From contig JASMLH010000009.1 of assembly GCA_030748775.1 (NCBI GenBank), positions 1-39,808 on the forward strand: 39,808 bases of DNA. Reading direction: 5' to 3'. A model generated the notes under the pieces. The model did no database searches, was not told the origin of the DNA, and saw nothing but the letters and a program-made list of their open reading frames with translations. Position numbers and translations under genes: made by a program. Positions within the stretch are counted from its first letter, which is position 1. Each line of letters opens with the position of its first letter. Shown here piece after piece: positions 31,876-39,808 of the stretch. The DNA is from Candidatus Thalassarchaeaceae archaeon (lineage in GTDB: Archaea; Thermoplasmatota; Poseidoniia; Poseidoniales; Thalassarchaeaceae).

Positions 31876-34800
31876 ATGGCATTGTCTCACAACCAATATG
31901 CGGTGGCAGCAATAGCCGCCACCCTATGTTTAGCAGGCCTCTACACCGTGGTAGGGGCAGGCCTTTCAAGTACCGACTCAGGCGGTTTCGAGTCTGCAAT
32001 TGATGACGTAGAACTAGGCTCCGATGGCTCCCCACGCGAGTGTCCACCCGATGTCCCCACCATTGGATGTGACTGGGATGGAGATGGGATAGCAGATCGA
32101 ATGGAGAACACTCTCTATGGGACAAACTGGCAAGAAGCAGACACGGATGGGGACGGATTGGAGGACGGTTGGGAGATTGAGAACGGCCTAGATCCCCTTG
32201 ATACTGGAGAACCCTGTATTTCGATTGGCGAAGGTTTGACTGAGGTTGAGTGCGAGGATATTCAGATTAACAGTGTCGATACTGAGCAGGAGACTGGCGA
32301 GCAGAATGAGACATTCCCGAATCCCGACAACGGGCCCCTTGGAGACCCTGATAGAGACGGTCTAACAAATCTAGATGAAGCTGCATTGGGGACAAATCCC
32401 AGACTTAAGGATACGGATGGGGATGGCCTCAACGACAGATGGGAGTCATCACATACCCACGATGTGACTACTCCTTCCGGAGTGGTAACGTTGCTGGACC
32501 CTCTGGATGGAAACTGGAACTGCCCCCTTCTTACGCCAGAAAGGCAGGCTGAGATTCGACTTGATTTGGGCGAGGATTTGTGGGAGGAGATGGGGACTCA
32601 GTTCGGGCACTCCTGTGATGCAATTTTGGATCTAGAGCAGCCCGAACCGGATACTCTCAGAAATTTCGTAGAGGAGAGGTATGACACCAATCCACTTGAC
32701 GAGGATAGTGATGGTGACCTCATCGACGATAGGTACGAGATAGCCTACGGGCCAATCAACCTGGGAGTTCATTGCGGGAGACCAGTATTTGGAATCCTAA
32801 CCATTGACGCCCCCTACACCAGCCTCATGACCGGCCATGGAGACCTAACATGGTTTGAGGAGGATATGGATGGTGATGGCAGGCTAAATGGCCCAAGTGA
32901 CTGGGATTCAGACGGAGACGGAATGCCAGATGGCTTCGAATATTGCTACAATTCTCTTCTGAATCCGGCAAACTCTACAGATGCATATGGTGACAATGAC
33001 GACGATGGCCTGAACAACATCGAAGAGTTCGAGGTCTCGTATACATGGGGCCCTTCCAACTTTACAGATCCACTAGACTGGGACACTGACAATGACGAAA
33101 TGCCTGACGGCTGGGAGCACCAGAGTGGAATCCACCCAAATGATGGAAGCAATGCAGACGAAGACCCGGACTTCGATGGTTATGATGCAGATGGGGATGG
33201 TGCGGTAACCTACAAGGACATGGTGGGCGCATCTACAATAGAGAGGATAGACGTACTCCCGGGTGACTATGTCCAGGTCAATCGGACAATTCTGTGGGTA
33301 AGGACGGTCGTGGATAGCAACTACGTCAACATCCCCGTGAAGACGGACACAACTGGTTGGGTTTACCACATCAATGTCGAGCCAGGTGACGAAGTAACAA
33401 GCAGACTCCAGAACCTAGTTACCGTCGTAGAACAGCACGAGCGCTTCACAAACCTCGATGAGTACAATGCCAGGGACAGGGATGGGGACGGGGTAGTTGA
33501 TGGAAGGTCCACCGATCCCCTTGAGGCAGATACGGATGCCGATGGGCTAATCGATGGGATAGAGGTTATCGGATGGAAGATTCGAATAGTTGACTTCGGA
33601 GTACGCGAGGTCATAGTTAGAAGCGATCCAGGTGTCTATGACACGGACAGGGACGGCCTGTCCGATTCCGTAGAGTACTACGAGACGTTCACGAACACTA
33701 CAGACAAGGATACTGACAATGATGGCCTGGAGGACTACAGGGAGGCAATTGACGGACATCCATGGTATGACAACGGAACCCTGGTCTACTATTTCACCAA
33801 TGCATCAGCTTTCGATACCGACAATGATGGCCTGGAGGACGGCGAAGAAGTGGTAGACGGGCGAGACATGTTTGTGACTCACGCAAACAACGCCGACACC
33901 GACAACGATGGCCTAAACGACGGGGACGAGGTCCTTTACATCCCAAGGCCTTGGCAAGGGGCAACCAATCCACTGATCAACGATACCGATGAGGATGGTC
34001 AGCCCGACGGGTGGGAGATGCAAGTCTTTTCTGTCCAGCAGAACACAAACAGCCACAGCCTATGGATCTCTACATCAAACTGGCTACCTCCGGGTTGCGA
34101 CTCAATGAGCGAGTGCGGCCTCGGTCCCGGCGGTTGGGTATGGGTCAACTATGTGAGTGGATTCTCCACATCTGGAGATCGGAACGATGACGGAGTGATG
34201 GACCCACGCTACTTCCTTCATGAGATGAATCTCTCAGGATTCTCGATTCCTGAGACTGGACGTTGGGCACTGGACCCATCATTCGGATCACCTGTGGACT
34301 CAATCTATGACATCGACAACGACTCACTACAGAACTCACTGGAGGCCCCTGACAGATGGGATACCAACCCCGTGGATGATGACTCAGATGGGGACAAGCT
34401 TCCGGATGGATGGGAGGTAAAATTCTCAGAAGAAGCACTCAGATTGGGACTCGTCGACAACAACTCGCTTGATGCGCTAGGCTCCAGGGGCCCAATGGAT
34501 CCAAGGATGCCAGACTCAGACCTAAATGGAATCAATGACGGTAACGAGGATTTGGACGATGATGGCCTGAATAGGACCGTATTGATGTACAGGTACTGTC
34601 CCGGTTGGGACAACCCCCAGGATTTCGAATGCCACATAGACCCATTCGGTTCGGGTTCCGCATTCTATGATGACCTCGAAAACTACACCAATTTCGAGGA
34701 GTTCCAGAACGGAACAAATCCAATTATCAATGACACGGATGGGGACAAATGGAACGACGGCTCAGAAGTATATCATCAGGACCAAGATGATGATGACATG

Positions 34801-34971
34801 TGGGCAGGGTGGGAGTACTATTTCGGATACGATCCCCATGACCCTTCCGACGCAATGGTAGACTCCGACGGAGACGGTTATGTGAATAAATGCGAGAGCA
34901 AGTGGAACACGAATCCGAAGGACCCAACCAGTTTCCCTTCCCAGGGGGAGTTATGCAGTAACTACGACTAG
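31876..34971 (+). CDS. Secreted thrombospondin type 3 (TSP3) repeat protein
   Basis: The 1031-aa protein has an N-terminal hydrophobic helix (about 8-30) that may be a signal peptide or an uncleaved anchor, then about 20 Asp-rich calcium-loop repeats such as DWDGDGIADRME, DTDGDGLEDGWE, DTDNDGLEDGEE and DSDGDGYVNKCE. These match bacterial and archaeal TSP3-type repeats, which bind calcium and stiffen extended surface proteins. Near residues 455-520 a beta insert without such loops interrupts the array. No C-terminal membrane helix is present, unlike the other two giants. ATG 31876 follows GAGGGCGGGGG. Its 3' end faces guaC. Confidence 0.88.
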   Translation: MALSHNQYAVAAIAATLCLAGLYTVVGAGLSSTDSGGFESAIDDVELGSDGSPRECPPDVPTIGCDWDGDGIADRMENTLYGTNWQEADTDGDGLEDGWEIENGLDPLDTGEPCISIGEGLTEVECEDIQINSVDTEQETGEQNETFPNPDNGPLGDPDRDGLTNLDEAALGTNPRLKDTDGDGLNDRWESSHTHDVTTPSGVVTLLDPLDGNWNCPLLTPERQAEIRLDLGEDLWEEMGTQFGHSCDAILDLEQPEPDTLRNFVEERYDTNPLDEDSDGDLIDDRYEIAYGPINLGVHCGRPVFGILTIDAPYTSLMTGHGDLTWFEEDMDGDGRLNGPSDWDSDGDGMPDGFEYCYNSLLNPANSTDAYGDNDDDGLNNIEEFEVSYTWGPSNFTDPLDWDTDNDEMPDGWEHQSGIHPNDGSNADEDPDFDGYDADGDGAVTYKDMVGASTIERIDVLPGDYVQVNRTILWVRTVVDSNYVNIPVKTDTTGWVYHINVEPGDEVTSRLQNLVTVVEQHERFTNLDEYNARDRDGDGVVDGRSTDPLEADTDADGLIDGIEVIGWKIRIVDFGVREVIVRSDPGVYDTDRDGLSDSVEYYETFTNTTDKDTDNDGLEDYREAIDGHPWYDNGTLVYYFTNASAFDTDNDGLEDGEEVVDGRDMFVTHANNADTDNDGLNDGDEVLYIPRPWQGATNPLINDTDEDGQPDGWEMQVFSVQQNTNSHSLWISTSNWLPPGCDSMSECGLGPGGWVWVNYVSGFSTSGDRNDDGVMDPRYFLHEMNLSGFSIPETGRWALDPSFGSPVDSIYDIDNDSLQNSLEAPDRWDTNPVDDDSDGDKLPDGWEVKFSEEALRLGLVDNNSLDALGSRGPMDPRMPDSDLNGINDGNEDLDDDGLNRTVLMYRYCPGWDNPQDFECHIDPFGSGSAFYDDLENYTNFEEFQNGTNPIINDTDGDKWNDGSEVYHQDQDDDDMWAGWEYYFGYDPHDPSDAMVDSDGDGYVNKCESKWNTNPKDPTSFPSQGELCSNYD

Positions 34972-34992
34972 CGCCAAGAAATATCCTTCCAT

Positions 34993-36042
34993 CTAATCTA
35001 CGTTGAACTTCTGGAAGACTTCGTTCGTCGTCATGCTCACTCTGATGAACGTGGTGCATTTTGGAAGATCCTTAATCCTCCTGGCACCAACATATGAGCA
35101 TGCAGACCTCAATCCCCCTAGGATTGCCTGAACGGTCATCTCCAAGGGACCTCGATATGGGACCCGCACCTCTTTTCCCTCCGGGGCCCTGTGTTTTGCC
35201 ACTTCCCCGTAATGGGTCTCCATTGCCTTCGCCGATGACATCCCGTAGAACGACTTGTATGCAAGCCCGTCATCTCCTTCAATGACCTCTCCCCCTGACT
35301 CGTCATGTCCGGCCAGCATTCCTCCTAGCATTACAAAGTCAGCTCCTGCGGCGAATGCCTTGGACACGTCTCCCGGCGAGGAGCATCCACCGTCTGACAT
35401 CACGTGTCCGTTTAGTCCGTGAGCTGCGTCTGCACACTCCGAAATAGCTGAAAGTTGTGGATATCCAACCCCTGCCACCTTTCTAGTCGTGCATACGGAA
35501 CCGGGCCCAATCCCTACCTTCACTATGTCTGCTCCAGCCAGAATAAGGGCTTCTGTCATCTCCCTTGTTGCTACATTACCTGCAATGATAATTTTCTCGG
35601 GAAACTCTTTCCTAACTCTCCTAACAAATTGGAGGAAAACTTCCCTGTAGCCGTTTGCAACGTCAATACAAATCATCTTCAAACGACTATCGGTGGCCAT
35701 TTTACGCTTCAAGAGCTCAAAGCTCTCGTCAGTCGAACCACAAGTTACCGAGACGAATTCCGGAGACACGCCGTCTTCCCAAGCTTCGGCGAACTCCCTG
35801 GTGGAGTAGAATTTCTGAGTACATGTCAGCATCTTGTGGCCCTGCAAAACCTTAGCTATTGAGAATAGTCCCGTTGTATCCATGTTCGCTGCAACTATTG
35901 GTATTCCTTCCCAAGTCTCCTCCGTATGCCTGAACTTGAACTCGCGAACTAGGTTCACATCAGATCTAGAGACCAGCGTACTCCTCTTCGGACGAATAAG
36001 AACATCCGCAAAAGTAAGCTTCAGATCACGCTCTATGCGCAT
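34993..36042 (-). CDS. guaC: GMP reductase, type 1
   Basis: GMP reductase turns GMP into IMP with NADPH, linking guanine and adenine nucleotide pools. The 349-aa protein starts [22 protein letters not shown], and has [46 protein letters not shown] with the catalytic Cys, [28 protein letters not shown] and [13 protein letters not shown]. It has no CBS domains, so it is not IMP dehydrogenase. It is strikingly like the bacterial and animal GuaC family, rare in archaea, so transfer is possible. A TATA-like CTTAAG lies about 30 nt before ATG 36042. Confidence 0.95.
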   Translation of the reverse strand: MRIERDLKLTFADVLIRPKRSTLVSRSDVNLVREFKFRHTEETWEGIPIVAANMDTTGLFSIAKVLQGHKMLTCTQKFYSTREFAEAWEDGVSPEFVSVTCGSTDESFELLKRKMATDSRLKMICIDVANGYREVFLQFVRRVRKEFPEKIIIAGNVATREMTEALILAGADIVKVGIGPGSVCTTRKVAGVGYPQLSAISECADAAHGLNGHVMSDGGCSSPGDVSKAFAAGADFVMLGGMLAGHDESGGEVIEGDDGLAYKSFYGMSSAKAMETHYGEVAKHRAPEGKEVRVPYRGPLEMTVQAILGGLRSACSYVGARRIKDLPKCTTFIRVSMTTNEVFQKFNVD

Positions 36043-36106
36043 CGGAACCTTACTACTCCAACGAAGATGAGCTTAAGACTGTTCTGAGGACGAAAATCCG
36101 GAAAAT

Positions 36107-36184
36107 TGGTGCTCGTGCCGGGATTTGAACCCGGGTCGACGGATCGAGAGTCCGTCATGATGGACCGAACTACACCACACGAGC
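36107..36184 (-). tRNA. tRNA-Glu (CTC)
   Basis: On the reverse strand GCTCGTG pairs with CACGAGC. The anticodon arm ACGGA-CTCTCGA-TCCGT gives CTC. The D arm GTGTAGTTCGGTCCATCAT is typical of archaeal tRNA-Glu, and the T arm is CCGGG-TTCAAAT-CCCGG. Discriminator A and encoded CCA (36107-36109) follow. A TATA-like AAATACATTT (reverse of 36205-36214) is centred 26 nt upstream. There is no intron. Confidence 0.95.
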
Positions 36185-36306
36185 GTTTTTCTTTGCGAAT
36201 AGTCAAATGTATTTGAAAACGATGCAGCAAGTATTGATTTTTCACTTTCACTTTCACCCATACCTCCTTTGCCCCGATTGATATGCTAAACTCATGACAA
36301 CGGTCC

Positions 36307-36579
36307 ATGAACGCGAAACAAGAACGACTTACTGGAATGCAGTACAGAAAGAGGCCAGATCCATGCAGAGTAGTTTCCTTGGCGAGTCTCAGGCGTATTG
36401 GACTCGGTCGAGATGAATCAAATGACGGCCCACTTGTCAGCCATAGTGGCAAGTTGGATGGCAACACTTCGTGGTCTCCCACTGGCTCCATTGTAAGGGT
36501 TGAGATCAGTACGAGCAGTTGGAAGGGTCTGCACACCCGAATGCTTTCCTCGCTAGTTGTAACTGCGGAGGCATTCTGA
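36307..36579 (+). CDS. Small protein, possibly KEOPS subunit Pcc1-like
   Basis: The 90-aa product ends IVRVEISTSSWKGLHTRMLS and SLVVTAEAF. This resembles the Pcc1 pattern in which a strand is followed by an Asp/Ser-x-x-x-Leu-Arg helix and a run ending in an AE pair. The N-terminal half fits less well and contains a polar insert. The ATG at 36307 is about 24 nt after a TATA-like GATATGCT, which suits a leaderless start; ATG 36337 is another choice. It is coupled to the next gene by a TGATG overlap. If Pcc1, it would act in t6A tRNA modification. Otherwise unknown. Confidence 0.5.
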   Translation: MNAKQERLTGMQYRKRPDPCRVVSLASLRRIGLGRDESNDGPLVSHSGKLDGNTSWSPTGSIVRVEISTSSWKGLHTRMLSSLVVTAEAF

Positions 36580-36836
36580 TGTCGAGAACACGACGTCTAA
36601 GGGAGGAGGTGTTGAAGCTCCTCGAAGAGAATGGAACCGCCAATACTGTAGAGATATTCGATCATCTGAACGGTCGCTTTCGATGGGGGGCCACAATGAA
36701 CCAGGTTGGCAACATAATGGCCAAAGATAACCGATTCTCGAAGGTTGGTCAAGTTCGAGGGCCATTCAGAGGAAGCGTCTACACAGTCTGCGTTTGGGGG
36801 CTCTCGCATCGCGAAGTCGCTACTGCAACTATCTAG
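36579..36836 (+). CDS. Small winged-helix DNA-binding-like protein
   Basis: The 85-aa protein starts MSRTRRLREEVLKLLEENG and continues TANTVEIFDHLNGRFRWGAT and MNQVGNIMAKDNRFSKVG, which is a helix-helix-turn-helix-wing pattern as in small archaeal winged-helix proteins; the basic start and FSKVGQVRG wing support nucleic-acid binding. It overlaps the preceding gene by one base. It may regulate this small operon, but no operator was found. Confidence 0.65.
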   Translation: MSRTRRLREEVLKLLEENGTANTVEIFDHLNGRFRWGATMNQVGNIMAKDNRFSKVGQVRGPFRGSVYTVCVWGLSHREVATATI

Positions 36837-36863
36837 AAGGGAAGAAGTCAAGGTCACCAGTCA

Positions 36864-37787
36864 TTGCCAGCAATAGTGGGAGTTGGTGCAAGCTTGGGCC
36901 AATGGTGGGTCCTCTTTAGGGCGGGAAACTCTGTAACTGGCATTTTTGGAGTCATTTTAGGTGCTATTCTAGCCACACAAGGTTTTCCCGAAGGTGAAAA
37001 TGCAACAATTACTGCACTTCATGCGTTTTCAGTAATGACATTCATGTTTTCCTGGAACGCATTGAATGACGTTATGGACATTGAGATCGACACAGTCAAT
37101 CGTCCAGACAGGCCCCTTCCCTCTGGTGCGATATCCATTTTTTCGGCCAGAATAGGCGTTTGCATTACTGGACTCGCGTCTTTGATTTCCATGATTGCAG
37201 CAGGATTCGTAGCTAGCAACGGCCAAATTGGGTTGGAAAACTGGATTCCTGCACTAGTGATATGGTCAATAGCCTTGCTTCTACTAGCAAACTACGAGTC
37301 ATCCCACTCGATTTTCCTCGGTTTGAAGGACAGAGGAATACCTGGCAATCTTGCAATCAGCTTGGCTGTGGGATTGGTCATACTTTTTGGGGCCGCCGGA
37401 GTATCCAAGCCATTTGATCATAGAGCCATTTCTGTATTCATTATTGGATTTCTTTACAACTTCTCTCGAGAGATAGTGAAAGACATCGAAGACATGGAAG
37501 GAGATGAGGGGAGAAGCACATTTGCCATGACTTCGGGTCCCGACAAGGCCAGAATGATTGCATGGATTATCCTTCTAATCACATTGGCCTCACTATTGCT
37601 TCCCTTCGCACCGATATTGGGGATTTTCGTCGATTGGCATGTTATTTTTGTAGTTCCAGCCGTAATTTCACTGCTCTTGGTGAAAACGAGGTTATTTGCA
37701 TCTGAGGACCACGCTGCTCAAATGCTGATAAAGAGGTCAATGCAGTTGGGTCTGACCGCGTTTGTGGTAATTTCCCTGATTCCCTAA
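36864..37787 (+). CDS. UbiA-family prenyltransferase (geranylgeranylglycerol-phosphate geranylgeranyltransferase-like)
   Basis: The enzyme family adds the second geranylgeranyl chain to make the archaeal ether-lipid precursor DGGGP. The 307-aa protein is polytopic (about eight helices). Its two Asp-rich loops are visible: NALNDVMDIEIDTVNRPDRP (65-84) and NFSREIVKDIEDMEGDEG (199-216), which bind Mg-diphosphate. The start TTG 36864 is uncertain; GTG 36876 is nearly as likely. It follows the winged-helix gene by 27 nt, so is probably in the same operon, and its stop overlaps argF by 4 nt tail to tail. Confidence 0.9.
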   Translation: MPAIVGVGASLGQWWVLFRAGNSVTGIFGVILGAILATQGFPEGENATITALHAFSVMTFMFSWNALNDVMDIEIDTVNRPDRPLPSGAISIFSARIGVCITGLASLISMIAAGFVASNGQIGLENWIPALVIWSIALLLLANYESSHSIFLGLKDRGIPGNLAISLAVGLVILFGAAGVSKPFDHRAISVFIIGFLYNFSREIVKDIEDMEGDEGRSTFAMTSGPDKARMIAWIILLITLASLLLPFAPILGIFVDWHVIFVVPAVISLLLVKTRLFASEDHAAQMLIKRSMQLGLTAFVVISLIP

Positions 37788-38743
37788 CGAAGCTCCCAAT
37801 AAGTACTCCATGCGGCTTCGTTGCACAAGTAGGTAAGGATGGACATCTGTGCCCACATCCTGTTTTCTGCTTGGTCGAAGACAACACTATTGGTGGAGTC
37901 AATGACTTTGTCAGTAACCTCTTCTCCTCGATGAGCGGGAAGACAGTGCATGAAAATGAAATCCCTGTCTGCATTAGAAACCAGATTTTCATTTACTTGG
38001 AAACCATCGAATGACCCCATCTTACCTTCCATGTGCTCCTCGCCCATAGAAACGAATACATCCGTGTAGATTACTCCTGCACCAGAAACTGCTTCAACAG
38101 GGTCATTGCTTCCGACTATGGTTGATCCTGTTCTCTCTGCAATATCCATGGCCCTGGAAATTACAGAGTCATCGGGCTCGAATCCTGCTGGTGTGGCATA
38201 TTTCACGTCATATCCCATAATTGCTGAACCCAAAACAAGGTCGTGAAGGACGTTATTCCCATCTCCGATCCATGCTACATGGCCATTGACCCTATCCATG
38301 TTTTCAACTATTGTCATCATGTCTGCAGCGGCTTGGCACGGGTGGTGCATATCTGAAAGTGCGTTAATTACTGGAATCTTGGCATTCATCGCCAACTCTT
38401 CGACATCCGCATGCCCGAAGCACCTGTATGTAATGCAGTCTAGGTATCTGGAAAGAACTTCAGCAGTGTCTGCAATCGTCTCGCTCTTACCAAGTTGAAT
38501 GTCACTGGAAAGTAGTGTGATGGGCTGCCCACCCAGCCTGTTAACGCCAACCTCGAACGAAACCCTAGTCCTGGTTGACGGTTTCTCGTATATCGAGCCA
38601 ATTGACATCCCTTCGAGTGGCTTGAAGTCAAAAAGTGCTTCATCATCGTTCTTTATTCGGATTCCCCAGTCGATTAATGCTGGTAACTTCTCTGCCAGAT
38701 CATCTATTGCCAATAGATCAATTTTACCTTCATTGTCTTTCAT
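37784..38743 (-). CDS. argF: Ornithine carbamoyltransferase
   Basis: The enzyme makes citrulline from ornithine and carbamoyl phosphate in arginine synthesis. The 319-aa protein has the carbamoyl-phosphate motif EKPSTRTRVSFE, HHPCQAAADM, the ornithine-type YTDVFVSMGEE, and FMHCLPAHRGEEV with the ornithine-loop Cys. ATG 38743 (MKDNEGKIDLLAIDDL) is chosen because it gives the usual family N-terminus; earlier in-frame starts (38773, 38797) would lie deeper in the GPN gene. It overlaps the upstream GPN GTPase gene by 14 nt on the same strand, so the two are co-transcribed. Confidence 0.96.
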   Translation of the reverse strand: MKDNEGKIDLLAIDDLAEKLPALIDWGIRIKNDDEALFDFKPLEGMSIGSIYEKPSTRTRVSFEVGVNRLGGQPITLLSSDIQLGKSETIADTAEVLSRYLDCITYRCFGHADVEELAMNAKIPVINALSDMHHPCQAAADMMTIVENMDRVNGHVAWIGDGNNVLHDLVLGSAIMGYDVKYATPAGFEPDDSVISRAMDIAERTGSTIVGSNDPVEAVSGAGVIYTDVFVSMGEEHMEGKMGSFDGFQVNENLVSNADRDFIFMHCLPAHRGEEVTDKVIDSTNSVVFDQAENRMWAQMSILTYLCNEAAWSTYWELR

Positions 38744-39596
38744 GCTCAATGTCCCCCGCGAATCCGTCTCTGGCATCTGACATTCCACCAAATACATTCT
38801 GTGCGAAACTTAGTACGTCAGCCTGACCTTCTTCCATTTCACTGGAGAGGGGAACCAGTCCTGGCTGAATTGCGGCATGTTGCATCATCCTCAGTTGGCC
38901 AATGGCAAACTCAGCACGCTGCCCCCCACCTCCTTCAAAGTGACTCTGCTTGGACGACTCTTCGAAGAGAGCAGCCTCAAGGACATCCAGATTTTCCCCC
39001 CACTCTAGTATTCTTTCCAATATTTCTGGTTCAAGAAGGTCAGACTTTGAGAGGAAGTTAGCCGTTGGGAGTCCTAGTCTGAAGTGGACTATAGAAGACA
39101 GGAGCATCTGAGAGACAAATCCACTTGGAGTGCTTGACAGTAATGGATCAAAAAGGAAAATGAGACATGCTCTCCCTTGCCCCAGTACCTCTACCAAATG
39201 ACTCGAAGCCTCTCTGAAAGCAAACAGCTCTACTTGTCCAGGCGTATCTACGATCATTATGTCCCCTGCTAATCCTTCTATTTGCTCGAACACGTCCTCT
39301 GCCTGTGAGGCAACAAGGTCAGCCGCCAGAATCTGGGCCCCATTTGGACCAAGGTCATATTCATCCATTACCTCAGAGAGTGAAATCAAATCTCTGACAT
39401 CGAATTCTGGGTCATAGTGAACCCTCTCAGCACCAGGATCTAGGTTTATTGCTAGAACGTCGATATCTAGGAACCTGGCCCATCTCTGAAAAGATGTAAC
39501 CAACGAACTCTTCCCAGCACCAGCGGTCCCCACAACGAAAAGTACGGGGGGAGTAGTCCCATCATTGACACTCATCGGGACCGCGAAGGCATCCAT
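38730..39596 (-). CDS. GPN-loop GTPase
   Basis: The 288-aa protein has a P-loop GTAGAGKSSLV (23-33), the family-defining GPN loop in DLGPNGAQILA (about residues 81-91), switch II VDTPGQVELFAF, and a guanine-specificity SKSD in LSKSDLLEP. GPN GTPases are dimeric and in eukaryotes help assemble RNA polymerase; the archaeal role is less clear. The start is ATG 39596 with ATG 39575 as an alternative. It leads into argF, an apparently functionally unrelated partner. Confidence 0.92.
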   Translation of the reverse strand: MDAFAVPMSVNDGTTPPVLFVVGTAGAGKSSLVTSFQRWARFLDIDVLAINLDPGAERVHYDPEFDVRDLISLSEVMDEYDLGPNGAQILAADLVASQAEDVFEQIEGLAGDIMIVDTPGQVELFAFREASSHLVEVLGQGRACLIFLFDPLLSSTPSGFVSQMLLSSIVHFRLGLPTANFLSKSDLLEPEILERILEWGENLDVLEAALFEESSKQSHFEGGGGQRAEFAIGQLRMMQHAAIQPGLVPLSSEMEEGQADVLSFAQNVFGGMSDARDGFAGDIEHERQ

Positions 39597-39690
39597 GACT
39601 TCAACGTTCTCAGCCTAGAAACCAGTCAAAGTTGTGCAGGTAACCGTTAAACGAGCTCGACACTCGTGTTGCTATACCCGAGGGGATATC

Positions 39691-39808
39691 ATGGCAGACG
39701 AAGTGGTTCCACCCGATGATGATGAAGATGAACCTTCGTCTGAAGTAACACCCCCTCCGCCCCCGCCTGGATTCGACTCGCCCCCTCCGCCCCCGCCTGG
39801 ATTCGACT
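39691..39808 (+). CDS. Start of a Pro-rich repeat protein (partial)
   Basis: ATG 39691 follows a GAGGGG ribosome site by 7 nt and opens a frame that runs off the window: MADEVVPPDDDEDEPSSEVT, then PPPPPPGFDS repeated. The start is acidic and disordered, with no signal peptide. In archaea such N-terminal polyproline tracts often precede a membrane or signalling domain, but none is visible here. A TATA-like CGTTAAAC (39645-39652) lies upstream. Function is unknown. Confidence 0.6.
   Translation, partial: MADEVVPPDDDEDEPSSEVTPPPPPPGFDSPPPPPPGFD
39751..39808 (+). repeat. Perfect 30-bp tandem repeat encoding PPPPPPGFDS
   Basis: The unit at 39751-39780 is repeated exactly over 39781-39808, where the window ends 2 nt short of a full second copy. 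The period is 30 bp, keeps the frame, and adds 10 residues per unit. The copy number beyond the edge is unknown. Confidence 0.9.

Noticed and set aside
34993-36042. IMP dehydrogenase
   Set aside because: No CBS domain pair, and the sequence motifs fit GMP reductase type 1 throughout.
39751-39808. CRISPR-like array
   Set aside because: The repeat units are directly adjacent without spacers and encode a regular peptide.

Overview
The window reads as a planktonic euryarchaeal chromosome, most likely Marine Group II (Candidatus Poseidoniales) or a close relative. The evidence is an archaeal information-processing set (Rpo7, Spt4, S24e, S27ae, archaeal-type AlaRS, DtdA-type D-aminoacyl-tRNA deacylase, RtcB, GPN-loop GTPase), an archaeal-lipid UbiA prenyltransferase, an HVO_0476-like zinc protein, many apparently leaderless starts placed about 26 nt after a TATA-like box, and very large secreted, C-terminally anchored surface proteins. 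The assignment is inferred from gene content, not from a marker tree.

Layout. 1-290: the 5' end of a secreted protein (minus strand) diverges from purC. 290-2879: operon of purC, an unusual class IV aminotransferase-fold protein and a sulfotransferase-like protein. 2876-9205 (minus): a 1897-aa beta-propeller/CARDB surface protein followed by a small unknown gene. 9206-10698: divergent promoter and structured leader, then rpo7-spt4-rps24e-rps27ae. 10702-13627: a probable propeller protein (minus) diverging from dtdA and a proline dehydrogenase. 13628-17546: zinc-finger protein, class I methyltransferase-like protein, membrane-anchored subtilase and polytopic zinc-ribbon protein. 17562-17830: divergent tRNA-Ser(GGA) and tRNA-Thr(GGT). 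17897-25135: a 2412-aa surface protein. 25254-26047: a 53-aa small ORF and a membrane-anchored His-rich protein. 26055-31765: rtcB diverging from alaS, then a class I aminotransferase. 31876-34971: a thrombospondin type 3 (TSP3) repeat protein. 34993-36184: guaC and tRNA-Glu(CTC), both minus. 36307-37787: a small possible Pcc1-like protein, a winged-helix protein and UbiA. 37784-39596 (minus): GPN GTPase and argF. 39691-end: start of a Pro-rich repeat protein.

Three surface proteins (1897, 2412 and 1031 aa) take about 16 kb, roughly 40% of the window. The two largest share one plan: N-terminal signal, long beta-rich ectodomain, one C-terminal membrane helix and a short acidic tail. The rest is mainly core metabolism (purine, arginine, proline, archaeal lipid) and translation or RNA maintenance. 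Genes are very densely packed: several neighbours overlap by 1-17 nt, one convergent pair overlaps by 190 nt, and one divergent pair may be separated by only 14 nt. No gene-free stretch longer than 300 bases exists. I saw no rRNA gene, CRISPR array, insertion sequence or phage module.

Strongest leads: (1) an aminotransferase-fold protein that seems to lack both the PLP-binding Lys and the PLP N1-pairing Glu, coupled to a sulfotransferase-like protein, a pairing recalled as a single fused protein in plants; (2) repeat and Cys-bracketed modules in the 2412-aa protein; (3) hairpins at promoter or ribosome-binding positions (214-237, 9275-9310, 9342-9385, 31849-31865); (4) the 190-nt antisense overlap between a methyltransferase-like gene and a subtilase.
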